DNA of 59,479 nucleotides from Gaiellasilicea sp963730405 (GCA_963730405.1 CAVSRW010000019.1:1-59479); one strand, 5' to 3'. Shown: positions 1-8,131, numbered from the stretch's first letter. Notes: generated by a model from the letters alone, not told the origin. A program made the numbers and translations.

Positions 1-56
1 AGCGCGTGCTCGCCTCGACGTAGACGCCGGGCCGCGACGCTGAGATCCTCGCCGCG

Positions 57-1697
57 GTGGGGACGACGACCAACAACGCGCGACTGGCAGCCCTGGGCGA
101 GCTGTGTACGAATCGCGCGCTGCGCCGGGCGGAGCTCGCGTGGGGCGGTTTCCACGCGGCGGAGTGGGCGTCGCTGGTGGCGCTGAGCGTGGTCGCCTAC
201 GAGGCCGACGGCGCAGAAGCGGTGGGGCTGGTGCTCTTCGCCCGCATGGTGCCGAGCGCGTTCGTCGCCCCCTTCGTTGCAGTCATCGGCGATCGCTATC
301 GCCGCGAGCGCATCCTGCTTGCGGTTCATCTCATCCGAGGAGCCGCCTGCCTGGCCGCCGCCGCGGCGCTCGCTCTCGACGCTCCGCCGATCGCCGTCTA
401 CGTGTCGGCGGTGCTGGCAGCGGTGCCGCTGGCCGCCCACCGGCCGTGCCATCTCGCGTTGGTGCCGCTGCTCGCACGGTCGCCGCGTGAGCTCTCCGCC
501 TCGAACGTGGCGGCGCTCTCGCTGGAGTCGGCCGCGGTGCTGGCCGGTCCCCTGGTGGCCGCCGTGCTGCTTGCGGTGTCTGAGCCGGCCGCCGTCTTCG
601 CGGCGTGTGCCGCGATCTCGTTTCTCTCGTTCGCCGCGATCGCGGGGATCCGCGCCGGCGCACCGTCGACCGACGCCGGCGTGCGCCCTGGAGTCCTGGG
701 GGAGCTGCGGGAGGGTGTGCACGCGCTCGCCCGCAACCGTCCGGTGCGGCTCGTCGTCGCGCTCTTCGGCGCGCAGGCCTTCGTGCGTGGCGCGCTCGGT
801 GTGCTCGTCGTCGTCCTCGCCATCGACGTGCTCGGGCTCGGCGAGCCCGGAGTGGGCACGCTGATGGCGGCTTTCGGCCTCGGCGGCCTCGCCGGTGCCC
901 TGGCCGGAATCTCGCTCGTCGGTCGTGGTGGCCTCGGCCGACCGTTTCAGCTCTCGCTCGCCGGCTGGGGCCTGCCGCTCGCGCTGATCGGCATCTGGCC
1001 GGAGACCGGTGTCGCGCTCGTCGCCCTCGCCGCTTCCGGCTTTGCCAACAGCCTGCTCGACGTCTCGGGCTTCACGAGCATGCAGGAGCACATCGACGAC
1101 CGCCTGCTCGGTCGTGTCTTCGGCCTCTTCGAGCTGGTCGTGATCGTCACCGTGGCGCTCGGCTCGCTCGCGGCGCCGGTCTTGCTCGACCTGCTGGGCT
1201 CTCGCGGAGCTCTGATTGCCGTCGGCGTCCTGCTTCCGGTCCTCGCCGCGCTGACTCACCGCGCCCTCGGGCGCATCGACGACGGCATGGCGGTTCGCGC
1301 CGACGAGCTCGACCTGCTGCGCCGGACGGTCGTCTTCGCACCGCTGTCGTACGCGGCCCTACGCCGGCTCGCCTCGTCGCTCGGAGAGCAGCGTGCCGTG
1401 GTGGGCGAGGCGATCGTGCGGCAGGGGGACGACGGGGAGGTCGTCTACGTGATCGCGGAGGGACGCGTCGCCGTCAGCCGCGACGGCGAGTCAGTGGCCG
1501 AGCTCGGCCCGGACGCGACCTTCGGCGAGACGGCGCTGATCCTCGACGCGCCCCGCAACGCGACCGTGACCGCGCTCGAGCCGCTGCTGCTCCGAACTCT
1601 CGGCCGCGGGCCTTTCCTCGCCGAGGTGACGGGCAACCGGCTCAGCAGGGATGCGCTCGACCGTCTCGTCGCGGCGCGTGACCCGGCCGCGGGGTAG
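57..1697 (+). CDS. MFS-type membrane transporter with C-terminal cyclic-nucleotide-binding domain
   Basis: A 546-residue protein with about a dozen hydrophobic segments over residues 15-405. The arrangement resembles major-facilitator efflux proteins, including a cytoplasmic GDRYRRER loop after the second or third helix. Residues about 425-535 form a CRP/PKA-type cyclic nucleotide-binding domain with GEAIVRQGDDGEVVYVI and the phosphate-cassette pattern FGETALILDAPRNATV, in which the sugar-phosphate-binding arginine is present. It starts at GTG; an in-frame stop at position 21 limits upstream extension to a few codons. The stop abuts the stop of the convergent lipoprotein gene. The transported substrate cannot be read from sequence. 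The tail suggests gating or localisation by a nucleotide, or a degenerate regulatory module. Confidence 0.8.
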   Translation: MGTTTNNARLAALGELCTNRALRRAELAWGGFHAAEWASLVALSVVAYEADGAEAVGLVLFARMVPSAFVAPFVAVIGDRYRRERILLAVHLIRGAACLAAAAALALDAPPIAVYVSAVLAAVPLAAHRPCHLALVPLLARSPRELSASNVAALSLESAAVLAGPLVAAVLLAVSEPAAVFAACAAISFLSFAAIAGIRAGAPSTDAGVRPGVLGELREGVHALARNRPVRLVVALFGAQAFVRGALGVLVVVLAIDVLGLGEPGVGTLMAAFGLGGLAGALAGISLVGRGGLGRPFQLSLAGWGLPLALIGIWPETGVALVALAASGFANSLLDVSGFTSMQEHIDDRLLGRVFGLFELVVIVTVALGSLAAPVLLDLLGSRGALIAVGVLLPVLAALTHRALGRIDDGMAVRADELDLLRRTVVFAPLSYAALRRLASSLGEQRAVVGEAIVRQGDDGEVVYVIAEGRVAVSRDGESVAELGPDATFGETALILDAPRNATVTALEPLLLRTLGRGPFLAEVTGNRLSRDALDRLVAARDPAAG

Positions 1698-2198
1698 TCA
1701 GAGACAGGGCTCGGACGAGAAGTTCTGGTGCCCGCGGCCCTCGTGGCACCGCTGCACCCACGTGGCCGACTCGATCCGCCAGGTGCCGTCGGCGCGGCGG
1801 GTGAAGGTCAGCTCGTAGCTGCGCGCGCGGACGGAGTCGTCGCCGAGGCCGTCGACCAGGAGCGAGGCGCTCGCGCTGTCGCCGCTGGACGTGGACTGGA
1901 ACGAGCGGTTGCCCGACTCCTGCTCGGGGAGCGCGAGGAACCGGGCCGTGGTCTCCTGCAGATTGCGCTCCCAGGGCTCGTCGACGCTCTCGGCCTGCGC
2001 ATTGAAGGCCTCGACCGGCAGCTTCCCAGGCGAGCCGGAGCTCCGGTGGCCGTCTCGGTCTCGGTCTCCGTCTCGTCGGGTCGTCGTCACGGTGGTCGCC
2101 GTCGTCACGGTCACCGTCCGTGTCGCCTCCCCGTCGCCGCCGGAGCAGCCGCTCGCGAGCAGCAACAGGAGCAGGAGCCCGGCGAGCGCGCGCGTCAG
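1698..2198 (-). CDS. Small secreted lipoprotein, unknown function
   Basis: About 166 residues with a short basic N-terminus, a run of leucines and a lipobox-like LLASGC, so the mature protein would be lipidated on Cys and outward facing. After the Cys comes a Thr/Arg/Asp-rich linker, then a folded part (about residues 60-165) ending TWRIESATWVQRCHEGRGHQNF, which reads like a small SnoaL/DUF4878-like beta sheet domain. The family call is tentative. No ATG or GTG lies in frame ahead of the signal peptide. The best start is a CTG whose TG overlaps the TGA of the upstream thioesterase gene (CTGA), implying coupling; TTG at 2165 would truncate the signal peptide. Confidence 0.6.
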   Translation of the reverse strand: MTRALAGLLLLLLLASGCSGGDGEATRTVTVTTATTVTTTRRDGDRDRDGHRSSGSPGKLPVEAFNAQAESVDEPWERNLQETTARFLALPEQESGNRSFQSTSSGDSASASLLVDGLGDDSVRARSYELTFTRRADGTWRIESATWVQRCHEGRGHQNFSSEPCL

Positions 2199-2593
2199 AG
2201 CACCGCCTGTGTCTGGGTCACCCGGGCGACGTGCTTGCCCGCCTCGTCGAAGAGGTCGGTCTCGACGACGATCGTCCGGCTCCCCCGGTGCAGCGGCCGC
2301 GAACGGCCCTCGACCGCACCCGACCGGACCGCGGCGAAGAAGTTCGTCTTCGATTCGATCGTCGCCGTCGCGCTCGATCCGTCGGGAAGGTTCAGGTAGG
2401 CGCAGTAGGCGCCGACCGCGTCGGCGAGGCCCATCAGGACGCCGCCGTGGAGCAGCCCGCCGGCAGTCGTCAGGCGCTCCTCCCAGGCGACTCGCCCGCG
2501 GACCTCGTCGGCCGAGGCGGCGAGCATCTCGATCCCGAGCGCGTCCGCGAAGGGCATCGCGCCTCGGACGGCCCGCGTCAGCTCCTCGTCCAC
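2195..2593 (-). CDS. PaaI-family hotdog-fold thioesterase
   Basis: A 132-residue single hotdog domain, the usual length for this family. The segment TAGGLLHGGVLMGLADAVG carries the conserved HGG that binds the acyl-CoA thioester, followed by the long helix. SKTNFFAAVRSG and the final VVETDLFDEAGKHVARVTQTQ strand are also typical. It is expected to hydrolyse acyl- or aromatic-acyl-CoA thioesters in the cytosol. The preceding region is shared with a divergent Yip1-type gene, and the stop overlaps the lipoprotein start. Confidence 0.85.
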   Translation of the reverse strand: MDEELTRAVRGAMPFADALGIEMLAASADEVRGRVAWEERLTTAGGLLHGGVLMGLADAVGAYCAYLNLPDGSSATATIESKTNFFAAVRSGAVEGRSRPLHRGSRTIVVETDLFDEAGKHVARVTQTQAVL

Positions 2594-2668
2594 GAATGCG
2601 AACGTACCAAGTGGGGGACGCGGCGACAGGGCGCGGCCGCCGATCGGCTCTCTTCAGGGATTTCGCGC

Positions 2669-2698
2669 GCAGAGCATCCGCTGCCGCGGATGCTCTGC
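2669..2698. repeat. Perfect 13-bp inverted repeat between divergent genes
   Basis: Left arm GCAGAGCATCCGC (2669-2681), spacer TGCC, right arm GCGGATGCTCTGC (2686-2698). It sits between the divergent thioesterase (start 2593) and the Yip1-type gene (start 2720), where no terminator is needed. It is either a leader hairpin for the plus-strand gene, 21 bases ahead of its start, or a dyad operator. Confidence 0.6.
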
Positions 2699-2719
2699 CT
2701 GCGCAGCAAAGATAGAAGG

Positions 2720-3334
2720 GTGGATCCGGATCGCGAATGGTGGCTGCGCGTGCCCGCCGTGCTCCTCTCGCCGCGGTCCGTCTTCGCGGCGCTGCGGAGC
2801 GAGGAGCAGGAGGACGTCGAGGCGCGCTCGGAGCCGGTCCTCGCGCTGACGCTGCTCGCAGGCGTCGCGGTCGCGCTGGGCACCAGCACGGCGCGCCGGC
2901 TCTACGACGATCCGCTCTACGACCCCGCCACGTTGGCCGTCTGGACCGTGCTCGCGGGAGGGTTCGTCGCGTTCGCGGGCTACTTCATCGTCGGCGGCGC
3001 GCTGTACCTCGGCACGCGCGGGCTGGGGAGCGCCGGCACGTTCCGGCGTGCCCGGCACCTGCTCGGGTTCGCAGTGGCGCCGCTCGCGCTCTCGACGCTC
3101 CTGCTCTGGCCGCTCGGGCTCGCGATCTTCGGCACCGACCTGTTCAAGCGGGGCGGCTCCGACGACGGAGCGTCCGGCGACCTCTTCTACGCGTTCACGC
3201 TCGCCTGCTCGCTCTGGGCCGTGGCGCTCCTCCTCGTCGGAGTCCGCACCGTCCACGGCTGGAGCTGGTGGCGCTCGCTTGCCGCGCTCGGCCTCGTCGG
3301 CCTCTTCCTAGCGGCCTTCGCGTACGTCTTCTAG
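2720..3334 (+). CDS. Yip1-domain membrane protein
   Basis: A 204-residue protein beginning VDPDREWWLRVPAVLLSPRSVFAALR, a start typical of bacterial Yip1-family proteins, followed by five hydrophobic helices. The GTG at 2720 is chosen because it starts directly at this motif; the open frame continues upstream without homologous content. Function is unknown; bacterial Yip1 proteins are integral membrane proteins with no assigned reaction. It converges on panB across a short GC-rich gap. Confidence 0.75.
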   Translation: MDPDREWWLRVPAVLLSPRSVFAALRSEEQEDVEARSEPVLALTLLAGVAVALGTSTARRLYDDPLYDPATLAVWTVLAGGFVAFAGYFIVGGALYLGTRGLGSAGTFRRARHLLGFAVAPLALSTLLLWPLGLAIFGTDLFKRGGSDDGASGDLFYAFTLACSLWAVALLLVGVRTVHGWSWWRSLAALGLVGLFLAAFAYVF

Positions 3335-3363
3335 CCTGAGCGCCCCTGGCCACTGCGGCTCCC

Positions 3364-3380
3364 GGCCGGCGGAGCCGGCC
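3364..3380. terminator. Candidate bidirectional terminator hairpin
   Basis: GGCCGGC-GGA-GCCGGCC lies in the 114-base gap between the convergent Yip1 and panB genes. There is no clear T tract, so it could equally be a GC-rich accident. Confidence 0.35.
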
Positions 3381-3448
3381 TCCGCCGCAGCTCGTCCCGC
3401 CGGCGGCACTCCGGCCGACGGCCCGTACCTCCGGACTGTTCCCTCGGC

Positions 3449-4363
3449 CTACGCACCCCCGGCGGGCCGCCAGGAACGCTCAGGGAGCGCCTCCTCGAAG
3501 AGCGCCAATTCCTCTTCCGGCATCGAGTACGTGTGCTGCTCCTCCGGGAAGCGGCCGTCACGGACCTCCTCGACGAACGAGCCCACGGCCGTCTTGATCG
3601 CCGTAGCGAGGTCGGCGTACTGCTTGACGAACCGGGGCGCGTGGCCCTCGTAGAGCCCGAGCAGGTCGTGCCAGACGAGCACCTGCCCGTCGGTGCCGGC
3701 GCCTGCCCCGATCCCGATCGTCGGGACGGTCAGCTCCGCCGTGATCCGGGCGGCCACGGGCGCCGGCACGGCCTCGAGCACGATCGCGAAGCAGCCGGCC
3801 GCCTCGAGCGCGAGCGCGTCCTCGTAGAGCCGCACCGCCTTCTCGGCCGTCCGCCCCTGGGCCTTGAAGCCGCCGAGCATCGTCGCCGACTGCGGCGTCA
3901 GGCCGAGATGGCCCATCACGGGGATCCCGCCGCCGACCAGCGCCCGGACGCGCGCGAGCATCGGCCCGGCGCCCTCGAGCTTGACCGCGTCCGCCCCCGC
4001 CTCCTTGACGAAGCGGATCGCGTTGTGCATCGCCTCCTCGTCGGAGACCTGGAAGGAGCCGAACGGCATGTCGGCGACGACGAGCGGCCGGCGCGCGCCG
4101 CGCGTGACCGCCCGCGTCAGGACGAGCATCTCCTCCATCGTCGCCGGCACGGTCGAGTCGTGGCCGAGGACGGTCATCGCGGCCGAGTCGCCGACGAGGA
4201 TCAGATCGGCGCCGGCGGCGTCGGCGAGCCGGCCGGAGGGCGCGTCGTAGGCGGTCACCATCGCGATCGGCTGCCGGCGCGCCTTCATGTCGGCGAGCTC
4301 GGGCAGCGCCAGCTTGCCGGGGGCGGGGGTGCCCGGGGCGGGCTTGCGGGGGCGGGTGGTCAT
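3449..4363 (-). CDS. panB: 3-methyl-2-oxobutanoate hydroxymethyltransferase
   Basis: A 304-residue enzyme that transfers the hydroxymethyl group from 5,10-methylenetetrahydrofolate to 2-oxoisovalerate, giving ketopantoate, the first committed step of pantothenate and CoA synthesis. Conserved PanB segments are clear: VTAYDAPSGRLADAAGAD, the metal-binding VGDSAAMTVLGH, VKLEGAG, GHLGLTPQ and IGIGAGAGTDGQVLVWHD. It is about 30-40 residues longer than most family members, mainly a Pro/Lys-rich N-terminus and an acidic tail. The ATG overlaps the panC stop (ATGA), so it is translationally coupled as the last gene of a three-gene minus-strand operon. Confidence 0.95.
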   Translation of the reverse strand: MTTRPRKPAPGTPAPGKLALPELADMKARRQPIAMVTAYDAPSGRLADAAGADLILVGDSAAMTVLGHDSTVPATMEEMLVLTRAVTRGARRPLVVADMPFGSFQVSDEEAMHNAIRFVKEAGADAVKLEGAGPMLARVRALVGGGIPVMGHLGLTPQSATMLGGFKAQGRTAEKAVRLYEDALALEAAGCFAIVLEAVPAPVAARITAELTVPTIGIGAGAGTDGQVLVWHDLLGLYEGHAPRFVKQYADLATAIKTAVGSFVEEVRDGRFPEEQHTYSMPEEELALFEEALPERSWRPAGGA

Positions 4364-5127
4364 GCAGGTTCCTCCTCGAGGACGACGTTGTCGATCAGAC
4401 GGGTTGAGCCGACGCGGACGGCGGCGGCGAGGACAGGAGGGTCGAAGTCGGCGATCTCGACGTAGTCCACGTCGAGCCCGTCGAGCGTGGCGCGGGCGGC
4501 GGCGAGGTCGCGGGTGGCGAGCGCACGGGGGAGCGCCAGGGCGGCCTCGCGCTCCTCGGGGGAGAGGCGCGCATTGCGCGATGAGAGCGCGAGGCCGTCG
4601 GCGTCCCGGACGGTCGGCACCGACCGGATCTCGATTTCCAGGTTCAGGTCTTGGACGAGCCGCCGGATCACCGCCACCTGCTGGGCATCCTTTTGGCCGA
4701 AGTAGGCGCGGTCGGGGCGGACGATGTTGAAGAGCTTCAGGCAGACGGTGGCGACGCCGCGGAAGTGGCCGGGCCGGTAGGTGCCCTCCAGCCCACGCGA
4801 GAGCTCCTCGACGTCGACCCAAGTCTGAAAGCCGGGCGGGTACACCTCGTCCGGAGCGGGTGCGAAGAGAATGTGGGCGCCGGCCGCGGCCGCGCGCACG
4901 GCGTCGCGCTCCTCGTCCCGAGGGTAGGCCGCGAGGTCGCCGCCCTCGTCGAACTGGGCAGGGTTGACGAAGAGGCTGACGACGACGATGTCGTTTTCGG
5001 CCCGGGCGGCGCCGATCAGCGCCTCGTGGCCCGCGTGCAGCGCGCCCATCGTCGGGACGAGCCCCACCGAGCCCGCGCGCGAGCCCAGCTCGCGCCTCAG
5101 CTCCTCGATCAGCCGCGTCGTCTTCAC
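4360..5127 (-). CDS. panC: Pantothenate synthetase (pantoate-beta-alanine ligase)
   Basis: A 255-residue nucleotidyltransferase-fold ligase joining pantoate and beta-alanine with ATP. It shows the HIGH-like PTMGALHAGH, VVSLFVNPAQF, GHFRGVATVCLKLFNIVRPD and the KMSKS-equivalent FGQKDAQQ, with SSRNARL toward the end. The GTG start overlaps the TGA of the upstream Rossmann/DUF2520 gene (GTGA), and its own stop overlaps the panB ATG. Both junctions therefore look translationally coupled. Confidence 0.95.
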   Translation of the reverse strand: MKTTRLIEELRRELGSRAGSVGLVPTMGALHAGHEALIGAARAENDIVVVSLFVNPAQFDEGGDLAAYPRDEERDAVRAAAAGAHILFAPAPDEVYPPGFQTWVDVEELSRGLEGTYRPGHFRGVATVCLKLFNIVRPDRAYFGQKDAQQVAVIRRLVQDLNLEIEIRSVPTVRDADGLALSSRNARLSPEEREAALALPRALATRDLAAARATLDGLDVDYVEIADFDPPVLAAAVRVGSTRLIDNVVLEEEPA

Positions 5128-5789
5128 AGGAGGGCCTTCGTCGTCTCGGCGAGCGCGACGTACATCGGCTCGAGCTCCGGACGCTCGGCGCGGATCGCAG
5201 CGAGGTGGGCGTCGACGGTGGCCCAGTCGCCGCGCGCGATCGGGCCCGTCAGCTCGAACCCGTTCTCGATCGTGCGTCGCATCAGTGGGTCGAGCGCCTG
5301 GGGCGGGGCCCCGGCGGCCTCCAGGAGGGAACCCGCCGCGCGCCTGAGCGTGACGAGGTAGTTCGACGCGATCGCCGCGCCCGCGTGGTACGCGGCCCGC
5401 CGCTCGTCGGCGAGCGCGAACGGCTCGAGCCCGAGCGACCGTGCCAGCCAGGCGCCGACCTCGGCTGCCTCCGGCTCCTCCGCCGTCACGGCGGCATACG
5501 CGCCGTCGAGCTGCTCGGCGCCCCGGTCGCGGGTGAACGTCTGCAGGGGGTGGAGGCCGAATCGACGCCGGTGGGGGTCGAGCGCGGCGAGCGGCGTCGC
5601 GCCGCTGACATGTGCGAGCCACGGCCCCGGCTCAACGCTCGCGGCGACCTCCGCGATCGCCCTGTCGGGCACGCAGAGCAGCACCAGCTCCGGCTCCTCC
5701 GCCGACAGGTGGAGCCCGCGCTCGCGCAGACGGGCGGCCATCGCCGCGCCGACGCGTCCTGCGCCGATCACCTGAGCTCTCTCGATCAT
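5124..5789 (-). CDS. Rossmann-fold/DUF2520 oxidoreductase-like protein of the pantothenate operon
   Basis: A 221-residue protein with an N-terminal dinucleotide-binding motif VIGAGRVGAAMAARL and a C-terminal helical DUF2520 domain (HAGAAIASNYLVTLRRAAGSLLEAAG). It resembles 6-phosphogluconate-dehydrogenase-type reductases. It heads the panC-panB operon with a 4-base overlap, and ketopantoate reductase is the pathway step not otherwise encoded here, so a reductase role in pantothenate synthesis is a reasonable inference, not shown. The ATG was chosen for MIERAQVIGAGRVG; the frame stays open upstream over a divergent gene. Confidence 0.8.
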   Translation of the reverse strand: MIERAQVIGAGRVGAAMAARLRERGLHLSAEEPELVLLCVPDRAIAEVAASVEPGPWLAHVSGATPLAALDPHRRRFGLHPLQTFTRDRGAEQLDGAYAAVTAEEPEAAEVGAWLARSLGLEPFALADERRAAYHAGAAIASNYLVTLRRAAGSLLEAAGAPPQALDPLMRRTIENGFELTGPIARGDWATVDAHLAAIRAERPELEPMYVALAETTKALL

Positions 5790-5831
5790 GTCGGTGGCTC
5801 CAGTTCCGTGTTCCGGATACCGGGCTGAAAG

Positions 5832-5837
5832 TAGTGT
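5832..5837 (+). promoter_or_regulatory. -10 element TAGTGT, leaderless start
   Basis: TAGTGT ends six bases before the ATG at 5844 and no Shine-Dalgarno sequence is present, so the transcript would begin at or next to the start codon. Confidence 0.5.
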
Positions 5838-5843
5838 AGCCCC

Positions 5844-6707
5844 ATGCGTATCCAGGTCGGCGACGCGCGCCTGTTCTTCGACGTCGAGGGGACGAAGCTG
5901 GTGCCCGAGGGCCCGTGGATGCGCGAGCGGCAGACCGTCGTACTCCTCCACCCGGGGCCTGGGTTCGACCACGGCCTCTTCAAGGTGCAGATCGGCCCGT
6001 GGCTCTCCGCCGGGACGCAGGTCGTCTACACGGACCTGCGTGGCAGCGGCCGTAGCGACCGGAGCACGCCGGAGGAGCGCCGGCTCGAGCGTTGGGCCGA
6101 CGACGTCAAGGAGCTCTGCGACGCGATCGGGGTCGACCGCCCCGTCGTGCTCGGCCTGGGATTCGGCTCCGTCGTCGCGCTCAAGTACGCGGCGCGCCAC
6201 CCGGAGCATCCGGCGGCGCTCGTCCTCGCCGCCCCCGTCGCCCGGATCGTGCCCGAGCGCTCGATTGCCACCTACGAGCGCCTGGGAGGCGCGGAGGCGC
6301 GCGCGGTCGCCGAGCGGTTCTACGACGGGATGGACGAGCAGGGCTTCGCCGACTTCCTTCGCGTCTGCTTCCCGCTGCTCTCGAGCTACGCGCTGACGAG
6401 CGACGTGATCGCCCGTGCCGACTGGAACCCCGCTGTGCTGATCGAGTGGATGGCAGGGGAGGCCAAGGAGCTCGACCTGCGCGACGAGCTCGCCGCGATC
6501 CGCGCGCCTGCGCTCGTGCTGGCCGGCGAGGACGACGCCTGGGCGCCGCTCGAGTCGGCGCAGGAGGTGTTCGAGCTCCTGCCGGGCCACAAGCGATTTC
6601 GCAGCTACACCCGCGGCCGCCACTCCGTCTTTCGCGACGCGCCCGAGGCCTACGAGGACATGCGGCTCTTCCTCGACGACATCGACGCGCGGGAGCAGCC
6701 CGCATGA
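5844..6707 (+). CDS. Alpha/beta-hydrolase-fold protein without nucleophile serine (copy 1)
   Basis: A 287-residue protein with the layout of proline-iminopeptidase-like hydrolases: an HPGPG oxyanion-type loop near residue 36, DLRGSGRSD, a cap region, LAGEDDAWAP (acid) and GRHSVF (histidine). The nucleophile elbow, normally G-x-S-x-G, reads LGLGFGS, so the serine position (about residue 106) is glycine. Asp and His are kept. It is therefore probably not a standard serine hydrolase; it may be a binding protein, a lyase-like enzyme or a pseudoenzyme. The stop overlaps the start of a paralogue with the same change. Confidence 0.8.
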   Translation: MRIQVGDARLFFDVEGTKLVPEGPWMRERQTVVLLHPGPGFDHGLFKVQIGPWLSAGTQVVYTDLRGSGRSDRSTPEERRLERWADDVKELCDAIGVDRPVVLGLGFGSVVALKYAARHPEHPAALVLAAPVARIVPERSIATYERLGGAEARAVAERFYDGMDEQGFADFLRVCFPLLSSYALTSDVIARADWNPAVLIEWMAGEAKELDLRDELAAIRAPALVLAGEDDAWAPLESAQEVFELLPGHKRFRSYTRGRHSVFRDAPEAYEDMRLFLDDIDAREQPA

Positions 6708-7558
6708 AGGTCGCCGTCAACGGCGTCCACCTCTTCTTCGACGTCGAGGGCGCGAAGGTACGCCCGGACGGGCCCTGGATGCGGGACAGCCCGACCGTGA
6801 TCCTGCTGCCGACCGGCCCCGGTATCGACCACTCGCTCTACCGCGAGCACGTCGGGCCGGCGCTCGCCGAGGTCGCGCAGGTGATCTACCTCGACTTCCG
6901 CGGCGCCGGCCGCAGCGACTGGAGCTCGGCGGAGCACTGGACGATCGACACCTGGGCCGACGACCTGACGGCGTTCTGCGACGCGCTCGAGCTGGAGCGG
7001 CCCGTGCTGCTGGGCACGGGCATCGGCGGCGTCGTCGCCGTCGAGCAGGCGGCGCGCAGGCCGGATCTCGTCGACCGCCTCGTCCTCGTCAGCACCGTCG
7101 CCCGCTACGTCCACTCGCGCTCGGTCGCCGAGTTCGACCGCGTCGGCGGTGCAGAGGCCGGCGAGGTGGCGGCGCGCTACTACGCCGACCCGACCGAGCT
7201 CAACTTCGCCGAATTCATGCGCATCTGCGTACCCCTGTACACGCGCACGCCCCTGCCGCCGGACACGATCGCGCGGATCGAGATGAACCTGGCGCTGATC
7301 GCGCACTGGGATGCCACGGCCGCGCGTGACTTCGACGTTCGGGAGGCCGCGGCCCGCGTCCAGTGCCCGGTGCTCCTGCTCGCGGGCGCGGACGACCCGT
7401 CGACGCCGATCGCGGGGATCGAAGAGCTCGTCGAGGCTCTGCCGGCGTACCTGCTCCGCTACGAGCGCTACCCGGACACCGGCCACGGCGTCTTCCGCGA
7501 CCGGCCCGACGCGATCGCGATCGTGAGCGAGTTCCTAACCGCGGCCCAGACGGCGTAG
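6704..7558 (+). CDS. Alpha/beta-hydrolase-fold protein without nucleophile serine (copy 2)
   Basis: A 284-residue paralogue of the preceding gene, coupled to it by an ATGA overlap. It shares the N-terminus (HLFFDVEGAKVRPDGPWMRD), DFRGAGRSD, LLLAGADDPSTP (acid) and DTGHGVFRD (histidine). The elbow reads LLGTGIGG, again glycine at the serine position. The oxyanion loop is reduced to PTGPG. Conservation of the substitution in both copies argues against a random error. Its 3' end overlaps the convergent GNAT gene by 24 bases. Confidence 0.8.
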   Translation: MKVAVNGVHLFFDVEGAKVRPDGPWMRDSPTVILLPTGPGIDHSLYREHVGPALAEVAQVIYLDFRGAGRSDWSSAEHWTIDTWADDLTAFCDALELERPVLLGTGIGGVVAVEQAARRPDLVDRLVLVSTVARYVHSRSVAEFDRVGGAEAGEVAARYYADPTELNFAEFMRICVPLYTRTPLPPDTIARIEMNLALIAHWDATAARDFDVREAAARVQCPVLLLAGADDPSTPIAGIEELVEALPAYLLRYERYPDTGHGVFRDRPDAIAIVSEFLTAAQTA

Positions 7559-8125
7559 CAGGTTCGCGCGCACCTCCGGCCACTCGTCGTCGATCACGCT
7601 GTACCAGGCCGAGTCGCGCCGCTGCCCGCCGCGGACGAGCATCGCCTTGCGGTGCACACCCTCGAACTGCGCGGGGAGCGCCGCCATCGCCCCGCGCGAG
7701 CGCTCGTTGCGGGCGTCCGTCTTCAGCTCGACGCGGAGGCAGCCGAAGCGGTCGAACGCGTGCTCGAGCATGAGCAGCTTGGCCTCGACATTGATGCCGG
7801 TGCCCCAGGCGTCCGGAGTCAGCCACGTCCAGCCGATCTCGACGCTCCGGTGCTCGGGGCGCAGCGCCAGGTAGCGCGTGCTGCCGACGACCGTGTCGTC
7901 TGCGCGGCGCACGGTGACGAGCGGCAGCTCCGACCCGTCCGCCTGGTTCGCATAGGCGGCGTCGAGGTAGGCGCGCATCTCGTCCCGTGTCTGCGGCTGC
8001 TCGACGCTGAGCCACCGCCACGTGCGTGCGTCGCGGGAGGCCTCCCAGAGGCCCTCCTCGCGCGCAGGCGAGAGCGGCTCCAGCCGCACCAGCTCTCCCT
8101 CCAGGGTCGGCGCAGTCCACTCCAC
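7535..8125 (-). CDS. GNAT-family N-acetyltransferase (RimJ/RimL-like)
   Basis: About 196 residues with a GNAT fold of the ribosomal-protein-acetyltransferase type: LEGELVRLEPLSPAREEGLW at the N-terminus, VEIGWTWLTPDAWGTGINVEAKLLMLEHAF as the acetyl-CoA loop and helix, and RVELKTDARNERSRGAMAAL. The target is unknown. An upstream ATG at 8140 is in frame, but it shares its bases with the divergent fmdB-type start and adds only five residues, so GTG at 8125 (VEWTAPTLEG) is preferred. Confidence 0.85.
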   Translation of the reverse strand: MEWTAPTLEGELVRLEPLSPAREEGLWEASRDARTWRWLSVEQPQTRDEMRAYLDAAYANQADGSELPLVTVRRADDTVVGSTRYLALRPEHRSVEIGWTWLTPDAWGTGINVEAKLLMLEHAFDRFGCLRVELKTDARNERSRGAMAALPAQFEGVHRKAMLVRGGQRRDSAWYSVIDDEWPEVRANLLRRLGRG

Positions 8126-8131
8126 TACACT
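8126..8131 (+). promoter_or_regulatory. -10 element TACACT, leaderless start
   Basis: TACACT is followed after seven bases by the ATG of the zinc-ribbon gene. No ribosome-binding site is visible between them. Confidence 0.45.
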
